In this document: piece by piece, positions 17,562 through 25,405 of the stretch
Layout: each line of letters opens with the position of its first letter
Position numbering within the stretch: position 1 is the first letter of the stretch
Source: Kitasatospora indigofera
GTDB lineage: Bacteria > Actinomycetota > Actinomycetes > Streptomycetales > Streptomycetaceae
Direction: 5' to 3'
Length of the DNA stretch: 32,405 nt
NCBI RefSeq assembly: GCF_014655955.1
Contig: NZ_BNBO01000081.1
Span: 1 to 32,405 of the forward strand
Program-made: the position numbers and the translations under genes
Notes under the pieces: model-generated
Databases searched by the model: none
Seen by the model: the letters and a program-made list of their open reading frames with translations, nothing else
Told to the model about the DNA's origin: nothing

Positions 17562-19619
17562 TCAGGCGTCGCCGTCGGCCGACCCGGTGCCGGAGCGGGT
17601 GTGCAGGCCGATGGCCGCGTCGGCGGCGGCCAGGTGGCGGGTGACCGGGCCGAAGGAGACCAGACCGCTGCCGGCTCCGGCGAGCTCGGCTTCGGCGGGG
17701 GCGAGTTCCTCCCGGGCCCGGCGCAGGACCGGCAGATGCCCCACGGCCGCGGCGGCACGGGCGAGCACGCACCACAGCGCCTCCTGGAGGAGGTCGTGCG
17801 GCGGCCGGGGCACGGTCGTCAGTGCCTGGCGGGCCTCTTCGGTGGCGCCCGACGCGGCCAGCAACAGGGGGTCGAGCCAGGGGCGGTAGGGGCCCGGGTC
17901 GAGGTGGACGAAGTCGCCGGGACGTGGCAGGGCGTCACCCCGCATGACCGGCCCCAGGGCGACGAGGACGGCGGCGCCCCGGGTGAGGCCGGGCATGCCG
18001 CAGTCGGCGGTTTCCGCCAGGACCTTCGCGTACTGCGGGCGGGCGGCCGGCCAGCCTTCGGTTTCGCCGGTGCGCAGGGCCCGGTACCAGGCGGTGAACA
18101 CTGCGGCGAGCGGGCGTTCGTTGCGGTGCGCGAGCCGGTCGATCTCCTCGGCCTCGGCGTCCGCCTCCGTGAGGTCGCCGAGCCCGGCGAGCGCCTGGAG
18201 GCGGACGATACGGCCCAGGACTTCGTGCCCGGGCAGCTGGTGCTCGACGGCCAGGCGGGTCAGTTCACCGCCGAGGGCGTCCCGGCGGGCGGCCGATCCG
18301 CAGTCGGCGAACGACTGCATGAAGGATCCGTTGAGGGCGAACGCGAGGAGCGCTGGGTCGCCCAGGCGTCGGGCGAGCCGGACGGCCTCCTCGGCGGCGC
18401 GTCCGGCACGCAGCCGCCACGGCTCGGTGACGGGGGCGTCGGCCGCCCGGGGCAGCGGCGTGTCGGCGGTGGCGTCGCCCCGGGACTCGACCGCCACGAC
18501 CGACAGCAGCCGGGCGCGGAGCGCGGCCGGCCCGTCGGGGCCGAGCCGGGCGGCGGCGCGGGCGGCGGCCCGGGACAGCTCGCCGGCGCCCTCGGGGTCG
18601 TCGGCGCGGGTCCATACCGCCGGGACGTCGTAGGAGCCGATGATCCGCGCGGCCAGGTCGGTGTCACCGGTCGTCTCGGCTGCCGCGACCAGCTCCCGCC
18701 GGTGCCGGAGCGCCTCCCCCAGGCCTTCGGGGCCGGTCACCGCGAGGTCGCGCAGCAGGCCGGCGGTGGCGTGCAGCCGGGCCCGCGACCGTGCGGGCAC
18801 CGAGCGGTCCCATGAGGCCGCCGCCCGCTCCCAGACGCTGTCGGCCGTCCCCGCCGGTTCGGCCGCGCAGTCCGCCGTACCGCTGAGGATGCGCGCCCTG
18901 GTGCGCGCCAAGGCGCCCCCGGGGCCACCCCCGCCGCCTCTGCCGGTGAGGGCGTCGTGGGCGTGCTCCAGCGCCTCCAGGGCCTCACTGCGTCGCCCGG
19001 CACGGCCGAGCGCGGTGGCCAGCAGGACCCAGCCGTCCTCCCGTCCGGGGTGGGCGGCGACATGGGCCCGCAGCTCGGCGACGGCGGCGCGGGCGGCACC
19101 GGTCGCCAGCAGGGCGTCGGCACGCCGTTCGACCGCGTCCAGCCGCAGCGCCTCCAGCCTGGCCCGGTCGGCGGCGGCCCACGCGGCGGCCGGAAAGTCG
19201 GCCAGCACCGGCCCCCGCCAGCAGGCGAGCGCCTCGTCCCACAGGGCCACGGCCGCGTGGGGCGCTGCCTCGGCGGCCCGCGCGACGCCGTCCTCGAACC
19301 GCCAGGCGTCCACCACCTCGCGTCCGGCGCGCAAGGCGTAACCCGGGCCGTCGGTGACCAGCAGCCGGGACGGCTGCCGGGGCGGGCGGCCGGGTTCCAG
19401 GCTGCGGCGAAGCGCCGCCACGAAGGTGCGGACCGCGCCCACCGCACCCGCCGGAGGCCGGTCCACCCACAGGTCCTCGACCAGCCGGCCGACCGGCACC
19501 ACCCGGCCCCGTGCGATCAGCAGCCTCCCGAGCACCTCGCGGTGGCGGGGCGCGCCGAGCGGAATCGGCGTGCCGTCCGCATCCCAGGCCGCCACCGGTC
19601 CCAGCAGCCCGAACCCCAC
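17562..19619 (-). CDS. BTAD-domain (SARP/AfsR-type) transcriptional regulator
   Basis: 685 residues. Residues 1-95 are an OmpR-type winged helix (FGLLGPVAAWDADGTPIPLG, HREVLGRLLIARGRVVPVGR, VRTFVAALRRSLEP, LLVTDGPGYALRA). About 97-240 is the bacterial transcriptional activation domain (WRFEDGVARAAEAAPHAAVA and helical repeats). The rest is Ala/Arg-rich and helical, TPR-like. There is no Walker A motif, so it lacks the NB-ARC ATPase of AfsR itself. Such proteins activate secondary-metabolite or catabolic genes. GTG 19619 is preferred over GTG 19625: GAGAGGA then has a normal 7-nt spacing and the protein begins at the usual place. Likely target: the divergent hydrolase gene at 19774. Confidence 0.85.
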   Translation of the reverse strand: MGFGLLGPVAAWDADGTPIPLGAPRHREVLGRLLIARGRVVPVGRLVEDLWVDRPPAGAVGAVRTFVAALRRSLEPGRPPRQPSRLLVTDGPGYALRAGREVVDAWRFEDGVARAAEAAPHAAVALWDEALACWRGPVLADFPAAAWAAADRARLEALRLDAVERRADALLATGAARAAVAELRAHVAAHPGREDGWVLLATALGRAGRRSEALEALEHAHDALTGRGGGGGPGGALARTRARILSGTADCAAEPAGTADSVWERAAASWDRSVPARSRARLHATAGLLRDLAVTGPEGLGEALRHRRELVAAAETTGDTDLAARIIGSYDVPAVWTRADDPEGAGELSRAAARAAARLGPDGPAALRARLLSVVAVESRGDATADTPLPRAADAPVTEPWRLRAGRAAEEAVRLARRLGDPALLAFALNGSFMQSFADCGSAARRDALGGELTRLAVEHQLPGHEVLGRIVRLQALAGLGDLTEADAEAEEIDRLAHRNERPLAAVFTAWYRALRTGETEGWPAARPQYAKVLAETADCGMPGLTRGAAVLVALGPVMRGDALPRPGDFVHLDPGPYRPWLDPLLLAASGATEEARQALTTVPRPPHDLLQEALWCVLARAAAAVGHLPVLRRAREELAPAEAELAGAGSGLVSFGPVTRHLAAADAAIGLHTRSGTGSADGDA

Positions 19620-19722
19620 GCCCACGTCCTCTCAGGGGCGGCGCCGTTGCCGACGACTGCCGTGTGTCCACTCATCGATCGCTGATCCGGGGCCCGCAAC
19701 CTGGGTGACGTCCCCGGACGAC

Positions 19723-19739
19723 CCGGACCGCCGGTCCGG
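19723..19739. promoter_or_regulatory. Palindrome between BTAD regulator and hydrolase
   Basis: CCGGACC (19723-19729) and GGTCCGG (19733-19739) are a perfect 7+3+7 palindrome in the 154-bp gap between divergent genes, 35 bp before the hydrolase start. It is a candidate operator, though SARP regulators usually bind direct repeats, and in such GC-rich DNA short GC palindromes can arise by chance. Confidence 0.35.
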
Positions 19740-19773
19740 ACCGTCCACTCTGCCACGAGCCACAGGAGTCGCT

Positions 19774-20655
19774 GTGACACCCCCGAGCATCCCCGGTTTC
19801 ACCGAGCACCGCGTGCGAGTCGACGACGACGTCACCCTGAGCGCCGCCGTCGGCGGCACCGGCACCCCGGTCGTCCTGCTGCACGGCTTTCCGCAGACCC
19901 GCCTGATGTGGCGGCACGTCGCCGCCGACCTCGCCGCCGACCACACCGTCATCTGTCCCGACCTGCGCGGTTACGGCGCCAGCGACCGGCCCGCCGAGAC
20001 CGGCCCCGAGGTCTACGCCAAGCGGACCATGGCCCGGGACGTCGTGCGGCTCGCCGCCGCCCTCGGACACGAGCGCTTCACCCTGGCCGGCCACGACCGC
20101 GGCGCCCTGGTCGCCTTCCGCGCCGCCATGGACCACCCTGGCACCGTCTCCCACGCCCTCTTCCTCGACGTCCTGCCCACCCTCGACATGTGGGACGCCC
20201 TGCACGGGGTCCCCGCCGCGGTCGGCTTCCACCTGTACCTGATGGCCCAGCCCCCCGGACTGCCCGAGGCGATGATCCGGGGGGCGGCCGACACCTTCTT
20301 CGGCCACTTCCTCGACGCCTGGACCAAGGACCCGGAGGCGATCCCCGGCGACGTCCGGGCCCACTACCTCGCCGCGTCCGCGGCGGCCGTGCCCTCCATC
20401 GTCGCGGACTACCGCGCCTCGGCCGGCGTGGACGTGGACCACGACACCGCCGACCGGGAGGCGGGCAGCCGGCTGGCCATGCCGGTGACCGTCCTCCAGC
20501 AGGACTGGGGCGCGGCCCTCGGCTACCACGCCGAGAGCCTGTGGAGCGCCTGGGCCGACGACCTGGAGCACCGCACGGTGTCCTGCGGCCACTTCATGGC
20601 CGAGGAGGACCCCAAGCTGATCGCCGACGAGATCCGGGCACTCGCCGACCGCTGA
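19774..20655 (+). CDS. Alpha/beta hydrolase with Asp nucleophile (dehalogenase/epoxide hydrolase group)
   Basis: 293 residues. HGFPQTRLMW is the oxyanion-hole loop, PDLRGYGASDRP the next conserved stretch, and AGHDRGA places aspartate (D108) as nucleophile; the catalytic His is in SCGHFMAEEDP near the C-terminus. The body (DHPGTVSHALFLDVLPTLDM, AQPPGLPEAMI) follows fluoroacetate dehalogenases. However the halide pocket His-Trp of that enzyme appears as His-Leu here (FHLYLMAQP), so defluorination is doubtful; an epoxide hydrolase or other haloalkanoate hydrolase is equally possible. GTG 19774 follows AGGAG by 6 nt. Divergent from the BTAD regulator. Confidence 0.82.
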   Translation: MTPPSIPGFTEHRVRVDDDVTLSAAVGGTGTPVVLLHGFPQTRLMWRHVAADLAADHTVICPDLRGYGASDRPAETGPEVYAKRTMARDVVRLAAALGHERFTLAGHDRGALVAFRAAMDHPGTVSHALFLDVLPTLDMWDALHGVPAAVGFHLYLMAQPPGLPEAMIRGAADTFFGHFLDAWTKDPEAIPGDVRAHYLAASAAAVPSIVADYRASAGVDVDHDTADREAGSRLAMPVTVLQQDWGAALGYHAESLWSAWADDLEHRTVSCGHFMAEEDPKLIADEIRALADR

Positions 20656-21163
20656 GCGAGGCCCGCCGGTGTGCCCCTCCCTCCCGTCGCCGGGGACTGG
20701 ACGGCGGGCGGGGGAGGCGCACACAGCCTCGGGCCACGTTCGAGGTCTGCCGTGCCCCTGGGCAGGCGGGGGCGTCGGGGCTTGTGTCAGTGGTTCAGGG
20801 GATGGGCCCGTCGCATGGCAAGGCCGAAGGCGAGGGGCTCCGTCATCCGCCGCAGCCTGGTCACCCGCACGGCACCGCGGGGGCGGAACGGGGAGAAGAC
20901 CGCCGGGCCCCGCGGATCCGCTTCGCCCCGGCCGCCTCACGCTCGCGTCACGTCACGTCGCCAGAGCCTTGTACCGGTGAAGAAACATGAGCGAGCTGAC
21001 GACCGATCCGATAGCCTTCGGTCGCCAGTGACACTGCCCGAGGAGGTGAGACCCATGAACGCGGTATTTCTGTGGGTGCTCCCCCTCCCGTCACGGCCGG
21101 GCGATTGACCTAGGGTCTCGCCGGGAGCGCCTCGACCACCAGGCACTCCCGAAAGGCACCACC
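20656..21163. other. 508-bp gap between two hydrolase genes
   Basis: No normal-sized gene seen. Near the right end there is a -10-like TAGCCT (21012-21017), then AGGAGGTGAG and a 17-codon reading frame (21055-21108). After that comes a TTGACC/TAGGGT stretch (21105-21116) before the next gene. CGTCA occurs three times in tandem near 20946. The left 300 bp show nothing I can interpret. Confidence 0.4.
21055..21108 (+). CDS. Possible 17-codon leader peptide
   Basis: ATG at 21055 is preceded by a near-perfect AGGAGGTGAG Shine-Dalgarno sequence, stronger than most real genes in this window. The frame reads MNAVFLWVLPLPSRPGD and stops at 21108, 55 bp before the next hydrolase gene. It could be a translated leader controlling that gene or a small membrane peptide. 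No family known to me; it may be chance. Confidence 0.3.
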   Translation: MNAVFLWVLPLPSRPGD

Positions 21164-21931
21164 ATGCACTCTCTCCGGTTCACCGCCGAGTCCTCGTCGA
21201 ACGGCGTGGTCGAGCGCGACTTCACCGTGGGCGGCGTCCCCGGCGTTCTGTGGTCGCCGGCCCCCGAAGCGGCCGATCGAGCCCCCCTGGTCCTGATGGC
21301 CCACGGCGGGGGCAACCACAAGAAGCACCCGGCGATGGCCGGCCGTGCCCGGCTGCTGACGGCCGGCTGCGGTTTCCATGTCGCCGTCATCGACGCGCCC
21401 GGCCACGGCGACCGGCCCCGCACGGCGCACGACGAGGCGGAGATCGCCGAGTTGTTCCGGGCGAGGGCGGCGGGCGAGCCGGAAGGCCCGATCGTCGTGC
21501 GCTACAACGACCACCTGGCGCGGCTCGCCGTGCCCGAGTACCGGGCGCTGCTGGCCGCCCTCCAGAAGCTCCCGGAGATCGGCGCCGACGGGCCGGTCGG
21601 CTTCTGGGGCATCAACATGGGCACCGCGATCGGTGTGCCGTTCGTGGCGGCCGAGCCCAGGATCACCGCTGCGGTCTTCGGCCAGCACTGGCCCGACGCC
21701 CTGGCCGAGCAGGCGAAGCGGATCAGCATCCCGATCGAGTTCGACCTGCAGTGGGACGACGAGCACATCTCGCGGGAGGAGGGTCTCGCGCTGTTCGACG
21801 CCTTCGCCTCGAAGGAGAAGTCGCTGCACGTGAACGCGGGCGCGCACAAGGAGCTGCCCAGGTTCGAGGCCGACAGCGCGGTCCGGTTCTTCGCCCGGCA
21901 CCTCGGCCGGGCGGTCACTCCGCAGGCCTGA
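21164..21931 (+). CDS. Alpha/beta-hydrolase-fold protein with Asn in place of nucleophile Ser
   Basis: 255 residues. LVLMAHGGGNHKKHPAMAGR is the oxyanion-hole segment and AVIDAPGHGDRPR the following loop. The nucleophile elbow, normally G-x-S-x-G, reads GINMG (N151), which would remove the catalytic serine; AAC differs from AGC by one base. The acid region (LQWDDEHISREEGLALFDAF) and His (NAGAHKELPRF) are kept. The fold and the close fit elsewhere indicate a dienelactone-hydrolase-like or acyl-esterase relative, but this copy may be catalytically dead or use another residue. ATG 21164 has GAAAGG upstream. Confidence 0.8.
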   Translation: MHSLRFTAESSSNGVVERDFTVGGVPGVLWSPAPEAADRAPLVLMAHGGGNHKKHPAMAGRARLLTAGCGFHVAVIDAPGHGDRPRTAHDEAEIAELFRARAAGEPEGPIVVRYNDHLARLAVPEYRALLAALQKLPEIGADGPVGFWGINMGTAIGVPFVAAEPRITAAVFGQHWPDALAEQAKRISIPIEFDLQWDDEHISREEGLALFDAFASKEKSLHVNAGAHKELPRFEADSAVRFFARHLGRAVTPQA

Positions 21932-21936
21932 CGCGC

Positions 21937-21972
21937 GGTCGCGGCGTCCGGTGCCGGCCGGGCGCCGCGACC
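21937..21972. terminator. Hairpin after the second hydrolase gene
   Basis: GGTCGCGGCG (21937-21946) and CGCCGCGACC (21963-21972) pair perfectly around a 16-nt loop, 5 nt after the stop. It lies between convergent genes, so it may serve both directions. No U-tract. Confidence 0.55.
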
Positions 21973-22126
21973 ACGGCCCCGAGCCGGGGCCGCGCGTCCG
22001 GGCGACGGATCCACGCGGTCGGAGCGCGCCCGGAGCGAACCACCGGCTCGGCACCCTCAGGCCCGGGCCCCCGCACCGGCAGGATCGGCATCGGCGGCCG
22101 AGTCCGCGGGCGTCCGGCCGGGGGTC

Positions 22127-22819
22127 TCAGGCGTGGGCGCCCGCGGCGACGATCCAGTTCCTGAACTCGACGGCGTAGTGCCGCAGGTGGTGGTCCAGGA
22201 CGTCGTCCGGGCACGTGACGGGGAAGTAGACCGTCAGGTTCGCGGTGAAGCCGTCGGCGGTGTCACCGAACTGGATCAGCGCCCGCCCGACGACGGTGCC
22301 GTCGGCCAGGAAGAGGTTCGAGGACATCTTGCGCGGAAACTCCGACTCCGGGAGGAGTTCGGCCGCGTCCTCGGCCCAGGCCATCGCGTCGGTTCCCCAG
22401 CCGCCCATGGAGAAGTCGGCGATGTGGGGGCCGATGTTCTCCACCACGCGCGCTCCGACGGAGTCGGTGCCCATCACGTAGTGCTCGGGGTGCGCCATGA
22501 GGAGTGCGCGCTCGTCGCCCGCGAAGGCCTCGTCCATCCAGGCGAGGAAGGCGGCCGAGGTGAGGCCCTTCGTCGCGAGCACGGTGGTGCCCGCCTTGAA
22601 GCTGCCGCCGGAGGTGCGGGCGCTCTCCCGGAGGAAGGCGTTGCCTTCCTCGATGTCCGCGGCCAGGAGGTCGAGGAGCCCCTTGCGGCCGAGCAGGGTG
22701 CGGAAGCGGTCCAGGGCGCGGCGGGCGTAGAAGAGCTCGAAGTCGTCGATGCTCCCGGAGCCGGCGGGCCCGGCCTCCAGGGTCACGGTGACGGGCGGCG
22801 GAGTCTGCTTGTCGGTCAT
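22127..22819 (-). CDS. Hypothetical protein, likely target of the divergent TetR regulator
   Basis: 230 residues; I do not recognise the family. It is acidic, has no signal peptide or membrane segment, and is globular in appearance: an N-terminal FELFYARRALDRFRTLLGRK helix, a middle EHYVMGTDSVGARVVENIGP stretch, and a C-terminal FTANLTVYFPV strand followed by DDVLDHHLRHYAVEFRNWIV. ATG 22819 has GGAGG 7 nt upstream. A strong promoter (TTGACA, 19 bp, TACCCT) precedes it, and a palindrome covers its expected start point. The divergent TetR gene is its probable repressor, so the protein is likely induced by a small molecule. Confidence 0.65.
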   Translation of the reverse strand: MTDKQTPPPVTVTLEAGPAGSGSIDDFELFYARRALDRFRTLLGRKGLLDLLAADIEEGNAFLRESARTSGGSFKAGTTVLATKGLTSAAFLAWMDEAFAGDERALLMAHPEHYVMGTDSVGARVVENIGPHIADFSMGGWGTDAMAWAEDAAELLPESEFPRKMSSNLFLADGTVVGRALIQFGDTADGFTANLTVYFPVTCPDDVLDHHLRHYAVEFRNWIVAAGAHA

Positions 22820-22843
22820 GGCCGAACCTCCAGTAGGATGTGA

Positions 22844-22898
22844 ATGCGAATTCGCGTTCGCATCATGAGGGTAGGCCCAGGAGTGCACCGGTTGTCAA
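22844..22898 (-). promoter_or_regulatory. Promoter with TetR-type operator
   Basis: On the minus strand TTGACA (22898-22893) and TACCCT (22873-22868) are 19 bp apart. ATGCGAA (22844-22850) and TTCGCAT (22857-22863) form a perfect 7+6+7 palindrome at the expected transcription start, where a bound repressor would block initiation. The core GCGAATTCGC is itself a perfect palindrome. Confidence 0.7.
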
Positions 22899-22926
22899 CG
22901 AACCTGCTGAGAGCGCCGCGGATACC

Positions 22927-23586
22927 ATGCGGGACATGAGCGAGAAGCCGGAGCATCCAGTGGCCTACCGGGAACCCCGGCAGGCCCGCAGCGCCGCGAC
23001 CCTGGCCCGCGTCCTGCGGGCGGCCGAAGAGATCGCCTCCGGCTCCGGCCTGGAGGAGATGACGATCGCCGGCGTCGCGGAACGCGCCGGCGTCGCGGTC
23101 GGCACCATCTACCGCCGCTTCGAGGACAAGGAACAGCTGATCACCGCCCTCACCGAGCGGATGCTGGAACGCCGCGAGGAGTACGTGGCCGAGCGACTGC
23201 GCACGGCCGAGCCTTCACTCCAGGGCGTCATGGACGCCTACGCGCACGCCCTGCTCCAGTCCTTCGCCGACAGCAGCAGTCTCTTCCCCGAGCTGCTGCG
23301 TACGCGGGGATCCAGGGCACTGGACCGCGGCGCCCGCACCATCACCGAACTCCACCGCCTCCTGCTCGAAGCCGCAGCCCCCTACACCGGGCAGATCCGC
23401 CGCTCCCAGCCGCAGCAGGCACTGGACACCGCGGCCCGCGCCGTCCTCGGCGCCTGCTTCCACAACTCCGTACGCCCCGACCCCGCCACCGGGGACGCGG
23501 CCAGGCGCCGGTACGCCGACGAGCTCAGCGACATGGCGACCGCCTATCTGCTCACCCCCGACCGGCGCCGCAGTACGGGCAGTTGA
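22927..23586 (+). CDS. TetR-family transcriptional regulator
   Basis: 219 residues. The DNA-binding part (about 13-65) is standard: RSAATLARVLRAAEEIASGS, MTIAGVAERAGVAVGTIYRR and FEDKEQLITAL. The remaining helices form the ligand/dimer domain, which carries no recognisable ligand signature. The start is ATG 22927 or ATG 22936, the latter matching a leaderless message; neither has a good ribosome site. It diverges from the hypothetical gene at 22819 over a palindrome that overlaps that gene's promoter. Confidence 0.88.
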   Translation: MRDMSEKPEHPVAYREPRQARSAATLARVLRAAEEIASGSGLEEMTIAGVAERAGVAVGTIYRRFEDKEQLITALTERMLERREEYVAERLRTAEPSLQGVMDAYAHALLQSFADSSSLFPELLRTRGSRALDRGARTITELHRLLLEAAAPYTGQIRRSQPQQALDTAARAVLGACFHNSVRPDPATGDAARRRYADELSDMATAYLLTPDRRRSTGS

Positions 23587-23772
23587 GCCGAACGCACCTG
23601 ACGGGCCGGCACCGGCATTCCGCGACGGACCAGGCCGAGCCGGGGCAGCACGGCGGGACCAGCCGGCTGCCCGGTCGCACCGCCGCCGGTCGCCCGGCCT
23701 GGGCGCCACCGGCCCGTCGGCGCACAGCACCGTCCACCTTCAAGCGAGTTGACGCCATCCCGCGCTGCGCCG

Positions 23773-24126
23773 CTAAAGCCGCCGCGTGATCCGGTCGAAC
23801 AGCTCCGTGAGCGGTTCGCCGACATCCTGACCGAACTCGGTCAGCCCGTAGGTGACCTGGGGAGGCGTCGTCGGCTCGACCTTCCGCCAGACCAGGCCGT
23901 CCTCGACCAGCGTGCGCAGGGTCTGGGCGAGCATCTTCTCGCTGATGCCCTGGATGCTCTCGCGCAGCCGGTAGAACCGGAGGTCACCGTTCCGCAAAGC
24001 GATCAACACCCAGACGCCCCACCGGCTGGTCACATGGTCGACCACATGACGCGCGGGGCAGTCGGTGTGAAACACCTCATATCGCTCCCCCGCCTCGGCC
24101 TGCATGAGCTGCGAACCTTCCACCAT
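23773..24126 (-). CDS. HxlR-family transcriptional regulator
   Basis: 117 residues, one winged helix: an N-terminal Cys in FHTDCPARHVVDHVTSRWGV (about 19-38), then VLIALRNGDLRFYRLRESIQ, ISEKMLAQTLRTLVEDGLV (recognition helix) and a wing ending VTYGLTEFGQDV. The single N-terminal Cys is the redox or electrophile sensor in relatives such as YodB, HypR and QorR, which control quinone reductases. The neighbour fits: the divergent gene encodes an NAD(P)-binding reductase-like protein. ATG 24126 is preceded by a -10-like TAAGCT six nt away and may be leaderless; ATG 24105 is the alternative. Confidence 0.9.
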   Translation of the reverse strand: MVEGSQLMQAEAGERYEVFHTDCPARHVVDHVTSRWGVWVLIALRNGDLRFYRLRESIQGISEKMLAQTLRTLVEDGLVWRKVEPTTPPQVTYGLTEFGQDVGEPLTELFDRITRRL

Positions 24127-24134
24127 GTGATGAG

Positions 24135-24167
24135 CTTACCCCTGGGTATGTCCTTACCAATGGTAAG
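24135..24167. promoter_or_regulatory. Double CTTACC palindrome, HxlR operator
   Basis: CTTACCAATGGTAAG (24153-24167) is a perfect 7+1+7 palindrome. A second, imperfect copy (CTTACC, CCT, GGGTAT) spans 24135-24149, offset by 18 bp. They lie between the divergent HxlR and reductase-like genes. A TTACCA (24154-24159) and TAACGT (24178-24183) pair, 18 bp apart, can serve the rightward gene, so binding would block both promoters. Confidence 0.75.
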
Positions 24168-24219
24168 CCCGGGCTCCTAACGTCAAGGCCACAGAAGGCA
24201 TCTGACGAAGGAGCTGATC

Positions 24220-25059
24220 ATGATCGTGGTGACCGGGGCCACCGGGAACGTGGGCCGACCGCTGACGCGGGCACTCGCCCGGGCGGGCCAGCAGGTGACG
24301 GCCGTGTCGCGGCATGCGGCAGCGGTGCCGGACGGCGTCCGCCACCTGGCGGCCGACCTGGCCGGGCCGGCCGGCCTTGAGCCTGCGCTGACCGGGGCGG
24401 AAGCGCTGTTCCTGCTGCTGTCCGGCGACCTGCACGCCCCCGGGGCCCGCCCGGACGACATCATCGGCCAGGCCGTGGCAAGCGGGGTCCGCCGGGTCGT
24501 CCTGCTCTCCACGCAGGGCGTAGCGACCAGGCCCTTCGGCGCCACGCGGATCGCGATGCGCGCGGTCGAGGACGTGCTGCGGGAGTCCGGGCTGGAATGG
24601 GCCGTCCTGCGGCCGGGCGGCTTCGCCTCCAACGCCCTGTGGTGGGCCGAGTCCATCCGCACGCGGCGGGTCGCCGCCGCGCCCTTCGGCGACGTCGGGG
24701 TGCCGGTCGTCGACCCGGCGGACATCGCCGAGGTCGCGGCGGCCTGCCTGCTGGAGGACCGGCACACCGGCGGCGTGTACGAGCTGACCGGGCCGGAGGT
24801 GATCACGCCGCGCCAGCAGGCCGAAGCCATCGCCGTCGCACTGGGCTGGCCGGTGCGGTTCCACGACCTCACCCACGACGAGGCCAAGGCCGCCATGGCC
24901 CGGAGCATGCCGGCGGAACTCGCGGAGGACACCCTCACCATCCTCGGCTCCCCGAACCCGGCCGAGCTGCGGGTGAGCCCGGACGTCCGGCGGGTCCTCG
25001 GCCGCGCCCCGCGCCCGTTCACCGACTGGGCCGCGCGCCATGTCGCCGCGTTCCGCTGA
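24220..25059 (+). CDS. NAD(P)-binding NmrA-like atypical SDR
   Basis: 279 residues. The Rossmann entry is IVVTGATGNVGRPLTRALAR (residues 2-21), with VSRHA after strand 2, RVVLLSTQGV in the middle and a substrate-side WAVLRPGGFASNALWWAES segment. This pattern is that of NmrA/QOR2-like atypical short-chain dehydrogenases, which often lack the Tyr-x3-Lys pair, as seems to be the case here. QOR2-type members reduce quinones, in line with the divergent HxlR sensor. ATG 24220 has AAGGAG upstream. Confidence 0.87.
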   Translation: MIVVTGATGNVGRPLTRALARAGQQVTAVSRHAAAVPDGVRHLAADLAGPAGLEPALTGAEALFLLLSGDLHAPGARPDDIIGQAVASGVRRVVLLSTQGVATRPFGATRIAMRAVEDVLRESGLEWAVLRPGGFASNALWWAESIRTRRVAAAPFGDVGVPVVDPADIAEVAAACLLEDRHTGGVYELTGPEVITPRQQAEAIAVALGWPVRFHDLTHDEAKAAMARSMPAELAEDTLTILGSPNPAELRVSPDVRRVLGRAPRPFTDWAARHVAAFR

Positions 25060-25152
25060 ACCTGGCCGACGCAGCACGAAATGGCGCCGGCGGCGGCCGT
25101 GCGCAGCTACGAGAGCGCGTCCTTGACCTTCGTGGCGAGCTGAGCACCGCCC

Positions 25153-25390
25153 GAACTGGTCGAGGCGGCCTGCCGTGTCGGCGACCGGGACGCGGCGGCC
25201 GAGGCCCTTGCCCGGCTGGAGGAGAGCGCCCTGCGGGGCGCCACCGACATCGGGCTGGTACGAGGAGGACGCCGTCGACGGAGGCTTTCCCCCGGGCCCG
25301 CTGGGCGGACGCGGCCTCGCGGCTGCAGCCGGCTCGCAAACACACCGGCCTGCTCCCATCGGCCGCCCGACCGAGTTGTCATGACGGCGT
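25153..25390 (+). pseudogene. Remnant of a helical-repeat (LuxR-type) regulator
   Basis: The 346-bp gap 25060-25405 has no intact gene. From 25153 one frame reads ELVEAACRVGDRDAAAEALA and RLEESALRGATDIGL, the style of the TPR-like region of large LuxR-family ATPase regulators. Then the coding character moves to another frame (EAFPRARWADAASRLQPAR from about 25284). I take this as a decayed, rearranged piece; the assignment is weak. Confidence 0.35.
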
Positions 25391-25405
25391 GTCAGAATCG
25401 CCCGC

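Noticed and set aside
20946..20961. CGTCA tandem triplet resembling the regulon heptamer
   Set aside because: Spacing is 5 bp, not 11, and none of the 32/43 positions is occupied.
23600..23718. GACGGGCCGG and CCGGCCCGTC inverted repeat about 100 bp apart in the TetR/HxlR gap
   Set aside because: Arms too far apart for a terminator and made only of common GC-rich words.
25107..25382. Minus-strand frame ending in GGAQLATKVKDALS
   Set aside because: The last residues look protein-like but the rest is Arg/Ser-rich and no start or family supports it; noted only as part of a decayed gap.
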